Source of the DNA: JAVWHX01 sp036639875
GTDB lineage: Bacteria > Bacillota_I > Bacilli_A > Erysipelotrichales > Coprobacillaceae
NCBI GenBank assembly: GCA_036639875.1
Contig: JAVWHX010000001.1
Coordinates: forward strand, 1 to 64,000
DNA: 64,000 nt
Reading direction: 5' to 3'
Shown: piece by piece, positions 16,573 to 24,457 of the stretch
How positions within the stretch are numbered: the first letter of the stretch is position 1
How the letters are laid out: each line of letters starts with the position of its first letter
Position numbers and translations under genes: made by a program
The notes under the pieces: model-generated
Told to the model about the DNA's origin: nothing
What the model saw: the letters and a program-made list of their open reading frames with translations, nothing else
Databases searched by the model: none

Positions 16573-18006
16573 TTATAATACTTTTAAAAATTCTACTAAG
16601 AAGTTATATACATTTTCAAACGAATCAATATCCATTCTTTCTTGAGGAGTATGAAGGTCTTTAATATTTGGCCCTAAAGTTATAATATCCATATCAGATA
16701 TCTTCCCTTTAAACACTCCTGTTTCTAACCCAGCATGAGTTGCTACTTCTTTAATGTCTTGATTAGTCTGTTGTTTATAAAACTCTCTTAATTGTTTTCT
16801 GAATAATGAATCTGGGTTATAATCCCAACCAGGATAATCACTAGATTCTTCAACATATCCATTAAATAATTGAACAACTGTTTTTAATTGTAACGATAAA
16901 TGATTTCTTACACTTTCTAATGGAGAACGTAATGAATAATCAATTATTATACAATCATCATGAGTTTTCACAACTCCCATATTCAGTGAAGCAGTTGTCA
17001 GATTTTCAATCACTTGTGATTTATCCATAACACCATTAATAGCTAAAAACATAATTGTAATGATAGCTTCAGAATCCTTTGAACATATACATATATCACA
17101 CTCATCAATACGGTAAGACATTTCAAAAGAATCTTCATTTATATATATTTCTGTCTTAATTTCATTATAAACTCTATCAATAATTGAATAAATATCATCT
17201 TGGTCTGATGAACTAGCAAAAGCAGCTACACATTCTCTAGGAATTGCATTATTCTTTAAACCACCATCTATATCTACCAATCTTACATCAATTCCATTTA
17301 CTAAAAGTTGATAAAGCACTCTTGCCATAAGTTTATTAGCATTAGATCTTCCTTTGTCAATACATTCACCAGAATGTCCACCTTTTAAACCTTTGATTTC
17401 AATAACATAGATAGGTGAATTATTATCTTCGCCCATAACAGGTTTAACAATTTTAACATCCCTACCTCCAGATGAAGATGTACATGTAATCCCCTCTGTA
17501 TCAGAATCAAGACCTATCATACGTTTTGATTTAATACCACTCACATCTAATGCCATAGCACCACATAAACCAACTTCTTCTTGAACTGTAAAAACACATT
17601 CAAGAGGTGGATGTGAAAGTGAATTATCTGTTAATATAGCAAGCATATAACTTACACCATAAGCATCATCAGCTCCTAAAGTTGTCCCATGCGCAAAAAC
17701 AAAACCTTCACGAATATCTAAACTCAAACCATCATTATCAAAATCATGTTGACTATCGTTATTCTTCTCATTAACCATATCAAGATGAGCTTGTAACATT
17801 ACAGGTTCGTGTGTTTCATACCCTTTTGTTGCATCTTTATAAACAATAATATTATGCATTTCATCTTTTACATATCTTAACTTATTTTCGATAGCAAGTT
17901 GTTCTACATATTGAGATAAAGCTTCTTCGTGGTATGAACCATGAGGAATTTCAGATATTTTTTCAAAATAATAAAACACAGGTTTTTTTGTATCTAGTAC
18001 ACTCAT
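16573..18006 (-). CDS. pepD: Aminoacyl-histidine dipeptidase, M20 family (PepD/carnosinase type)
   Basis: This cytosolic zinc dipeptidase of 477 residues hydrolyses Xaa-His and other dipeptides. Metal-site motifs are present: QAHLDMV near residue 71, TTLGADDAYGV near residue 109, the catalytic EEVGLCGA near residue 141 and GLDSDTEG near residue 163. The GLKGGHSGECI motif of the lid domain is near residue 208. Length is normal for PepD. The start follows AGAGGA. It begins two bases after the upstream pseudouridine-synthase stop, so the two are probably co-transcribed. Confidence 0.93.
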   Translation of the reverse strand: MSVLDTKKPVFYYFEKISEIPHGSYHEEALSQYVEQLAIENKLRYVKDEMHNIIVYKDATKGYETHEPVMLQAHLDMVNEKNNDSQHDFDNDGLSLDIREGFVFAHGTTLGADDAYGVSYMLAILTDNSLSHPPLECVFTVQEEVGLCGAMALDVSGIKSKRMIGLDSDTEGITCTSSSGGRDVKIVKPVMGEDNNSPIYVIEIKGLKGGHSGECIDKGRSNANKLMARVLYQLLVNGIDVRLVDIDGGLKNNAIPRECVAAFASSSDQDDIYSIIDRVYNEIKTEIYINEDSFEMSYRIDECDICICSKDSEAIITIMFLAINGVMDKSQVIENLTTASLNMGVVKTHDDCIIIDYSLRSPLESVRNHLSLQLKTVVQLFNGYVEESSDYPGWDYNPDSLFRKQLREFYKQQTNQDIKEVATHAGLETGVFKGKISDMDIITLGPNIKDLHTPQERMDIDSFENVYNFLVEFLKVL

Positions 18007-18008
18007 AA

Positions 18009-18707
18009 TTATCCTCTTTTCTTTTTATATAATATATTAAGTTCAGTTTCTGTCAATTGTCTATATTCTCCTTCTTTTAAAGAAGAATCTAATTCTATTG
18101 AAGCAAACTCAGTTCTTTTTAATTCAATAACTTCATTACAACAAGATAGAAACATCTTTTTAACTTGATGATATTTCCCTTCATGAAGAGTTACATAACA
18201 ATGATGATCATCTATAATCTCTAACAAAGCCCTTTGACATTTTATATCCTTATCAATAATAACACCCTTTTTAAATACAGTCACAAGGCTTTTATCTATA
18301 GGTAATCTTGTTGTAACTATATACTTTTTTTCAATATGATACTTTGGCAATAATAATTGTTTAGATAAAGTTTTATCATTTGTCACTAATAAGAATCCTG
18401 TTGTATCTTTATCTAGCCTGCCAATACAATGACAACCGTCACGCTTAACAATATCACTTATACATAAGTTATCTTTATCATAAGATGCTGATAAATATCC
18501 TTTTGGTTTATTTAACATATAATAAACAAATGGTTGAGCATCTATTTCTTTTCCATCAACAATAATTCTATCATCTTTATCAACAAGATAATGAATATCT
18601 TCAATACATATATCATTAATAAAGACATGCTTATGTTTTATTAAAGTTCGGCATTGTTTTATATTTCCTAAATTATTTTTCATTAAAATAGAAATAATAT
18701 CTTTAAT
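18009..18707 (-). CDS. RsuA/RluB-family pseudouridine synthase (16S/23S rRNA), probable ATT start
   Basis: The protein has an S4 RNA-binding domain (CRTLIKHKHVFINDICIED in parts: CRTLIKHKHV, FINDICIED) and a catalytic domain with GRLDKDTTGFLLVTND, holding the catalytic aspartate. Its N-terminus fits family length (232 residues) only if translation begins at ATT at 18707. GGAGAGG and AGG lie 8-14 bases upstream of that ATT. The ATT overlaps the TAA of the preceding small gene, which suggests translational coupling. The frame is open further up to an ATG at 18806, but those residues do not resemble the family. The next ATG at 18683 would cut into the S4 domain. Confidence 0.8.
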   Translation of the reverse strand: MKDIISILMKNNLGNIKQCRTLIKHKHVFINDICIEDIHYLVDKDDRIIVDGKEIDAQPFVYYMLNKPKGYLSASYDKDNLCISDIVKRDGCHCIGRLDKDTTGFLLVTNDKTLSKQLLLPKYHIEKKYIVTTRLPIDKSLVTVFKKGVIIDKDIKCQRALLEIIDDHHCYVTLHEGKYHQVKKMFLSCCNEVIELKRTEFASIELDSSLKEGEYRQLTETELNILYKKKRG

Positions 18708-18987
18708 GTGAATTCCTGCCTCTCCAACAATCATTAGATCTTGTATTATCATTATTCTTAATAATAATACAAACCTCATGACCTCTTTTATAATCAGGAT
18801 TATCAATTAAGATATCATGTAAAACTGATAAACGTTTATGTCCATCTAGACATCGATAGTGGTTATCTTTTAATTCAACTGATAGTGGAAAAGAAAAACC
18901 AATTCTTAGAATTGAATCATATAAAGATTGATCATATTGTTGATAAGTATATTCAATTTTTGATAAATCAACTTTGATTATTCGCAT
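18703..18987 (-). CDS. Small ParB-nuclease-like (sulfiredoxin-fold) protein
   Basis: The 94-residue protein resembles the N-terminal domain of ParB-like proteins. PLSVELKDNHYRCLDGHKRL around residues 34-53 has the xxDGHxR signature of that fold. It has no DNA-binding helices and is too short to be a partition protein. The start follows AAGAGG. Its stop codon overlaps the likely ATT start of the pseudouridine synthase. Function is unknown; small homologues occur singly in Firmicutes. Confidence 0.65.
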   Translation of the reverse strand: MRIIKVDLSKIEYTYQQYDQSLYDSILRIGFSFPLSVELKDNHYRCLDGHKRLSVLHDILIDNPDYKRGHEVCIIIKNNDNTRSNDCWRGRNSH

Positions 18988-19089
18988 ATTTTAACCTCTT
19001 TTAGCATTATAACATTATTTTCTTTAAATTAAAAATAATTATTAAAAGTTAAAAAAACATGTTATAATGAAATCACGGGAGGTTTTCAT

Positions 19090-19839
19090 ATGAACATTTT
19101 ACTTAGTCGTATTCTTACATATTTAAATGGGACATTATTTCATGATTTTCATTATAAGATTTGTACTTTTATTATCTTTCATTATTTAGAGATGGAAGAT
19201 ATGAGTGAAGCTGAGTTTTTAGAAAAAGGATGTTTTAGAAAAGAAGACCTTTATTCTTTTATAGCGGCAATTGGGTTTAGTAATTATAATGATTTTAATG
19301 AAGTGCTTGTTAATAATCATCATACTAGACTTAATCAAATAAGAGTGAGAATGTTGGGTGTTGACAGTAGAGATTTGATTGCAGATATGGATAAAAGTTG
19401 TACTGATGAAGAAATGGAAAAAACAATATCAGATATTTGTGAAAAACTATATCATGCTAAAAGAATTATTGTATTCGGAGCTCTTTACCCTATCTCTATT
19501 GCAATTGAATTACAAACTGATATGATTACGTTTGGTAAACCTTTTATTCAATATCATAATTATGATCCAATTGTTATGGATAAAGATGATGTTGCGATTG
19601 TGATTAGTGCTACTGGACGTTTCTTAGAAGGATTTAAGAAATTGAAAGAAGAAGTTCATATTGAAAATGCGCAACAAATCTTAATTACTCAAAACAAGAA
19701 ATATATTACTAGTGAAACAACTGATAATTGTAAAGTTATCTATGTTCCTGGTAAGTTTGATAGTATTAACTTTAATTATCAAATTATGACAATATGCGAT
19801 CTTATTCGTTTACATTATTTCCAACAATATTATTTATAG
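19090..19839 (+). CDS. MurR/RpiR-family SIS-domain transcriptional regulator
   Basis: The 249-residue protein has a weak N-terminal helix-turn-helix (residues 35-75) and a SIS sugar-phosphate-binding domain (about 120-235, with AKRIIVFGALYPISIAIEL near 128 and AIVISATGRFLEG near 178). Such regulators sense phosphosugars. The helix-turn-helix is atypical, as in the divergent RpiR-like members common in Erysipelotrichia. An extended -10 (TGTTATAAT) lies 20 bases upstream of GGGAGG. Divergent from the ParB-like gene; no sugar operon adjoins it. Confidence 0.8.
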   Translation: MNILLSRILTYLNGTLFHDFHYKICTFIIFHYLEMEDMSEAEFLEKGCFRKEDLYSFIAAIGFSNYNDFNEVLVNNHHTRLNQIRVRMLGVDSRDLIADMDKSCTDEEMEKTISDICEKLYHAKRIIVFGALYPISIAIELQTDMITFGKPFIQYHNYDPIVMDKDDVAIVISATGRFLEGFKKLKEEVHIENAQQILITQNKKYITSETTDNCKVIYVPGKFDSINFNYQIMTICDLIRLHYFQQYYL

Positions 19840-19859
19840 GAACTTAGGTTCCTTTTTTT
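19838..19859 (+). terminator. Intrinsic terminator of the SIS-domain regulator
   Basis: The stem AGGAAC/GTTCCT with a TTAG loop, followed by seven T, overlaps the stop codon. Confidence 0.85.
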
Positions 19860-19863
19860 ATAT

Positions 19864-19896
19864 GCAAAAAAACAATAACAAATAAATGCTATTGTT
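19864..19896 (-). terminator. Intrinsic terminator of the Trp-type ABC transporter operon
   Basis: AACAATA (19871-19877) pairs with TATTGTT (19890-19896); on the minus strand a T run follows. It overlaps the 3' end of the ATPase gene. Confidence 0.75.
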
Positions 19897-20677
19897 TTAA
19901 TAATATACGATCGTTATATTCTTGTGTTGAAGATGAATATAAATGAATCAATTCATCAACAGTCATTGTCTTTCTTCTTTCACCTTCAACTAATGCTATA
20001 ATTTGTCCATCTTTCATAATCAGCGTTTTATTACCATATTTTAAAGCATCTTCCATATTATGCGTAATCATCAAAGTTGTAATCTGATGTTCTTCAACCA
20101 ATTGAGAAGAAATAGACAAAACCTTCTGAGCGGTCTTTGGATCTAAAGCTGCAGTATGTTCATCTAACAGTAATAATTCAGGAGTGACATAAGTAGCCAT
20201 CAAAAGTGTTAAAGCTTGTCTTTGACCACCAGACAACGTTCCTACCTTTGTTTCAACGCGTTCTTCTAAACCTAAATCTAACTCAGTTAAAGCTTTTCTA
20301 AAATCATTTTTATGTTTATGAGAAAATAATGATAAACTAAAATGTTTTCCTCTTCGAGAAGCAAGTGATAGATTTTCTTCTATTGTCATAGATGGTGCAG
20401 TCCCTTTTAAAGGATCTTGAAATAATCTTCCAATAAAGCGAGAACGCTTATATTCAAGCATATTTGTTAAATCTTTATCATTCAAAACAATCTTACCTTG
20501 AGTTGTTTCAACAGCCCCTGATATAGCTTGGAATAAAGTTGACTTACCTGCTCCATTACTTCCTATAATTGTTACAAAATCACCTTTATCAAGTTTTAAG
20601 TTTACTGAAGAAAGTGCAACTTTTTCATTAACAGTTCCTTCATTGAATACAACTGTTACATCTTGTAGTTCTAACAT
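19889..20677 (-). CDS. trpZ: ABC transporter ATP-binding protein, tryptophan-type (TrpZ-like)
   Basis: The 262-residue nucleotide-binding subunit has Walker A (GSNGAGKST near residue 39), the signature LSGGQRQAL near residue 149 and Walker B (LLLLDEHTAALDP near residue 168). It ends the three-gene operon that starts at 22547. The permease overlaps it by 7 bases. The substrate assignment comes from the UGG-reading T-box leader and the family of the substrate-binding subunit, not from this subunit. Confidence 0.88.
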   Translation of the reverse strand: MLELQDVTVVFNEGTVNEKVALSSVNLKLDKGDFVTIIGSNGAGKSTLFQAISGAVETTQGKIVLNDKDLTNMLEYKRSRFIGRLFQDPLKGTAPSMTIEENLSLASRRGKHFSLSLFSHKHKNDFRKALTELDLGLEERVETKVGTLSGGQRQALTLLMATYVTPELLLLDEHTAALDPKTAQKVLSISSQLVEEHQITTLMITHNMEDALKYGNKTLIMKDGQIIALVEGERRKTMTVDELIHLYSSSTQEYNDRILLKQ

Positions 20678-21534
20678 TTCTTCTTCCTCCTTTTCACTTG
20701 TGTAGATGCTATAGCAATGACAACTAAAACCGCTGATAATAACTTTAAATCACCTGATGGTAATCCAAGTTGTAAAGCAATTGTTAAAATAGCACGATAG
20801 AAGATTGCACCAAAGACAACAGCAATCAATTGAAAGATAATCTTATCTTTCTTAATAAAAGTCATACCTACTATAATACTTGCTAAACCAATAACCATCA
20901 TCCCTACACCACTATTAACATCAGCAAATGTTTGGTGTTGAGCAAAGATTGCTCCACTTAATGCAACAAATCCATTAGCTAAAGATAGCCCTAATATCTT
21001 CATCTTATCAGTATCAATAGAACTTGCTCTTACCATATCTTCATTATCACCACAAGCTCTTAAAGATAACCCTAATTGAGTTCTTAAAAAATATTGAAGT
21101 AATAAACAGATAAGAACAACCAAGATACTAATTATAATTAATTTATGATATGGATCAAATTGTTCTAAAACTGTAAACATGCTTTTGCTTTCAAACAATG
21201 AGATTGTTGGTGAATCACCCATAATTCTTAAGTTAATAGAATAAAGACCTGTCATTGTTAAGATACCAGCGAGTAAAGGCATAATCTTAAGTTTAGTGAT
21301 TAATAAGCCTGTAACTGTTCCTGCTAAACACCCAATAACAAATGATGCAAGCAATCCTAAGTATGGCATTCCATTAACTGCAAGCACTGCACTTACAGCA
21401 CATCCTAAAGTAAAACTTCCATCTACAGTTAAATCAGGTAAGTTTAATATTTTATAACTAATGTAGAGACCAAGAGACATAATAGCAAATATGCCTCCTA
21501 GTTCTAAAGCTCCTATAACGATCGTTGAATTCAT
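20671..21534 (-). CDS. trpY: ABC transporter permease, tryptophan-type (TrpY-like)
   Basis: The 287-residue, about eight-span permease belongs to the branched-chain amino-acid/ribose permease superfamily and to the branch paired with ABC_sub_bind proteins. It shows YISYKILNLPDLTVDGSF near residue 25 and LRACGDNEDMVRAS near residue 155. It lies between the ATPase gene (7-base overlap) and the binding-protein gene. The start follows GAGGGA. Confidence 0.88.
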   Translation of the reverse strand: MNSTIVIGALELGGIFAIMSLGLYISYKILNLPDLTVDGSFTLGCAVSAVLAVNGMPYLGLLASFVIGCLAGTVTGLLITKLKIMPLLAGILTMTGLYSINLRIMGDSPTISLFESKSMFTVLEQFDPYHKLIIISILVVLICLLLQYFLRTQLGLSLRACGDNEDMVRASSIDTDKMKILGLSLANGFVALSGAIFAQHQTFADVNSGVGMMVIGLASIIVGMTFIKKDKIIFQLIAVVFGAIFYRAILTIALQLGLPSGDLKLLSAVLVVIAIASTQVKRRKKKC

Positions 21535-21545
21535 AAATATTCCCT

Positions 21546-22547
21546 CTATTTCATTAATGATAATGCTTTATCATTTTTAATACTATCTGGTAATTGAATA
21601 CCAATTTGATTTAATACTTTTTCATTGACATATATATTTAAATTATCTTTAAACACTTTAACTGGTATATCTGATACTTTTGTACCTTTTAATACTTTAT
21701 CTACCATATTAGCAGTTTCTTTACCTAAATCTTCATAATTAATACCAACACTTAAGAAACCACCATCTTGAACCATTGAATCAGCACCAACATACAATGG
21801 CTTTTTAGCCTTAGCACAAGCATTACCAACAACATTCATTGCCTTAGCAACAGTATTATCATTTGGAGCAAAAACTGCATCACATTTACTTGTTAGAACA
21901 TCAATAGCACTTTGAACTTCATTAACACTAGAAATTGTCGCTTCAACAAGTTCGATACCTTTACTATCTGCAAAAGTTTTAGCTTTCTTAATATTTGTTA
22001 CTGAATTTGCTTCACCTTTGTTATAAATAACACCTAATTTCTTTAAATCAGGATTAATTTGTAATGCTTTTTCTAAGATTAATTCAACTTGAATTTCATC
22101 ACTAGTTCCGGTAATATTCTTATCTGGTTTTTCTAATGAAGTTGTAAGTTTAGCTCCAATTGGATCACTTACTGCTGAGAATATAACTGGTGTCTTTGTT
22201 GATAATGGTGCAGCAGCTTGTGCTACAGGAGTAGCAATTGCCATAACCACATCAGGATTTGCTGCTTTAAATTCTTGAATAATACTTGCAGCAGTATTGT
22301 TATCACCTTGAGCATTTTTAAATACATATTCTATATTCTTTCCATCTTCATAACCTAAAGCTTTCATTTGATTATCAAAAGCACTTTTAATCGTATTTAA
22401 TGAAGTATGTTCAACTAATTGTACAATAGCAACTTTCTTCATTTTACTTGATTCACTACTTTTAGATTTATTTTCCCCACATCCTACTAATAATGTTGTA
22501 GCTAAAGTCGCTACTAATAACCCCTTAAATAATTGTCTTGTTTTCAT
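21546..22547 (-). CDS. trpX: ABC transporter substrate-binding lipoprotein, tryptophan-type (TrpX-like)
   Basis: This 333-residue lipoprotein has the lipobox LLVGC with the lipidated cysteine at residue 23. The mature part is an ABC_sub_bind (PF04392-type) two-lobed binding protein: VAIVQLVEHTSLN near residue 38, VVMAIATPVAQAA near 100 and PVIFSAVSDPIGAKL near 120. In streptococci and other Firmicutes this family is the predicted tryptophan transporter TrpXYZ. The Trp-specific T-box directly upstream supports that here. The start follows AAGGAGAG. Confidence 0.9.
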   Translation of the reverse strand: MKTRQLFKGLLVATLATTLLVGCGENKSKSSESSKMKKVAIVQLVEHTSLNTIKSAFDNQMKALGYEDGKNIEYVFKNAQGDNNTAASIIQEFKAANPDVVMAIATPVAQAAAPLSTKTPVIFSAVSDPIGAKLTTSLEKPDKNITGTSDEIQVELILEKALQINPDLKKLGVIYNKGEANSVTNIKKAKTFADSKGIELVEATISSVNEVQSAIDVLTSKCDAVFAPNDNTVAKAMNVVGNACAKAKKPLYVGADSMVQDGGFLSVGINYEDLGKETANMVDKVLKGTKVSDIPVKVFKDNLNIYVNEKVLNQIGIQLPDSIKNDKALSLMK

Positions 22548-22654
22548 ATTCTTTTCTCTCCTTATATTTTTTATTTAATTAGTTTTTATAAGAAAAGACA
22601 CCATCGTTTCATTACCATATATTTTCCCCCTTCTTGTTAGCATGTAAATAAAAA

Positions 22655-22915
22655 ACACCTGTCCTATCAAAAGGACAGATGTATAATTCACCTGCGGTAC
22701 CACCTTAATTGGTTATATAAAATAACCCACTCAGTAAAATGCTAACACATTTCTGCTTTATAACGTAAGCTCACGTCTCAGGATACTTGTTACCTTTCCC
22801 CTTTGCCCTCGTAGGTCCATTTGCTTAACTGCCACTACCTAGCTTCCACCACCCTAGGCTCTCTTTGAGTACATCTTTAAACGTTATCTCCTACTCATTA
22901 GTTTATGATAATAAG
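22655..22915 (-). promoter_or_regulatory. T-box leader, tryptophan specifier (UGG), upstream of trpXYZ
   Basis: On the minus strand the conserved T-box AAGGTGGTACCGC lies at 22694-22706. It is followed by a terminator hairpin (GTCC...GGAC, 22660-22680) and a U tract. In stem I, GTAGG pairs with CCTAC (22811-22815). Between them the 3' side of the specifier loop reads UGG (complement of 22817-22819) then A, the standard position for the codon. Uncharged tRNA-Trp would stabilise the antiterminator and switch on the transporter. This fills the gap between trpX and the last pilus gene. Confidence 0.93.
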
Positions 22916-22967
22916 TTATCATACATATAAATATAAGTCAATAGGTAAATCCTATTATTTTAATAAA

Positions 22968-23390
22968 TTAAGCAGGGAGTTCTTCCTTTTGGTAGAATTC
23001 ATCACCTGAATTCATAACAATTAAATTACCACTTACAGATAATTGAACATCATAACCTGATACAATATAACTGAATCTTTTTACATTTCCATCTTCAAAA
23101 ACCAATATATCTAACTTTCCAGTTCCTTTTGCTTTATCAACAATTGATTGTTTAATAGTTTCATCACTTATTGTTATAGTTCCTGAAGAATTATCATTAC
23201 CAGATAATGACAATTTATCTTGATAACTTTGTGCAATAGATAATACTGAATTTGCTTCAGCACGCGCTTTATCCATGTTTACATCACTAAAATAATTCAT
23301 AACGCCTGGTATTGTAAGAGCCATTAAAATTCCTATAAGTGCAACAGTTACAATAATTTCTACTAAAGTAAAACCATGATTTTTTTTCAT
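22968..23390 (-). CDS. Type IV pilin-like protein
   Basis: The 140-residue prepilin has a KKNHGFTLVEIIVTV leader and N-terminal helix. The prepilin peptidase cuts after G6; the E at +5 of the mature protein is conserved. It ends the pilus locus, 9 bases after pilT, and could be a second major or a minor pilin. The globular part has no recognisable domain and no cysteine pair. The start follows GGGTGA. Confidence 0.88.
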   Translation of the reverse strand: MKKNHGFTLVEIIVTVALIGILMALTIPGVMNYFSDVNMDKARAEANSVLSIAQSYQDKLSLSGNDNSSGTITISDETIKQSIVDKAKGTGKLDILVFEDGNVKRFSYIVSGYDVQLSVSGNLIVMNSGDEFYQKEELPA

Positions 23391-23399
23391 ATAATCACC

Positions 23400-24446
23400 C
23401 TACATCATTGTACGTAGTTCAACAACATCATTAGAATATCTTTCAGCATTTTCTTTACTAATACGATTTGTTCTATAGAGTTGTGCTAAACTCATATTTA
23501 ATGATTGCATTCCAGTAGCTCCACCTGTTTGAATAACACTATTAATTTGATGACCTTTGTTTTCTCTTATTAAGTTCTTGATTGCACTATTTGCAAGCAT
23601 TATTTCTAATGCAGCAACTCTTGATCTACCATCTGCAGTTGGAATTAACTGTTGAGTAACAACAGAATTTAAAACGCCTGATAACTGTACACGAACTTGT
23701 TCTTGTCTTTCAGATGGGAAAACATCAATAATACGATCAATTGTTTTAGCAGCTCCAATTGTATGAAGAGTTGAAAAAACCAAATGTCCCGTTTCTGCTA
23801 AAGTAATAACAGCAGCAATAGTTTCATAATCACGCATTTCTCCTACCAATATAACATCAGGATCTTCTCTTAACGCACTCCTTAATGCTGTATCAAAACT
23901 TTCAACATCTGTTTCAACTTCACGTTGATGAATAAGTGCTTTTTGTTGTTGATAAACATATTCTATAGGGTCTTCAATAGTCAAAATATGACAAGGTCTA
24001 CTTTTGTTAATTTCATTAATCATTGCAGCCAAAGTTGTAGACTTACCAGAACCAGTAGGTCCAGTTACTAAGACAAGACCTCTTGTATCATCAGTTAATG
24101 TACGCATAATAGGAGGTAAATTAAGTTCTTCTAAAGTACGAATACGTTCATAAATAATTCTCAGTGCAGCACATGTTGCTCCTCTATCTTTATAAACATT
24201 AACCCTATATCTAGAATTATCAGCAACATAAACAAAATCAATATCTTTACCATGTCTAAAAGCATCTAATTGTTTTTCAGTCAACATACCTAAAACCATG
24301 TTTTCAACATCCTGAGCACTATATGAATGTTCATACGATAACAATACACCGTTATCTCTTACTAAAATATAATTACTTCCACCAAGATGAACATCAGAAT
24401 ATCCTTTACTTCGTGCATGACTTAAAATCTCATTAAGTTGACTCAT
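23400..24446 (-). CDS. pilT: Type IV pilus retraction ATPase PilT
   Basis: The 348-residue hexameric ATPase drives pilus retraction. Walker A (GPTGSGKST near residue 128), the Asp box (HILTIEDPIEYV near 153), Walker B (DPDVILVGEMRD near 190) and the His box (STLHT near 223) are intact. It lacks the tetracysteine zinc site of PilB, as expected for PilT. The gene follows pilB by 11 bases. Its presence suggests retractile pili capable of twitching. Confidence 0.94.
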   Translation of the reverse strand: MSQLNEILSHARSKGYSDVHLGGSNYILVRDNGVLLSYEHSYSAQDVENMVLGMLTEKQLDAFRHGKDIDFVYVADNSRYRVNVYKDRGATCAALRIIYERIRTLEELNLPPIMRTLTDDTRGLVLVTGPTGSGKSTTLAAMINEINKSRPCHILTIEDPIEYVYQQQKALIHQREVETDVESFDTALRSALREDPDVILVGEMRDYETIAAVITLAETGHLVFSTLHTIGAAKTIDRIIDVFPSERQEQVRVQLSGVLNSVVTQQLIPTADGRSRVAALEIMLANSAIKNLIRENKGHQINSVIQTGGATGMQSLNMSLAQLYRTNRISKENAERYSNDVVELRTMM

Positions 24447-24457
24447 AAGATTCCTCC

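Noticed and set aside
16470..16664. Plus-strand frame over the riboswitch promoter and the end of pepD
   Set aside because: It crosses structured RNA sequence on the other strand, has no Shine-Dalgarno and encodes a low-complexity hydrophobic string.
22921..22950. Exact promoter for the trpX T-box transcript
   Set aside because: A TTGACT -35 is visible, but no -10 at standard spacing is convincing, so I did not list a promoter.
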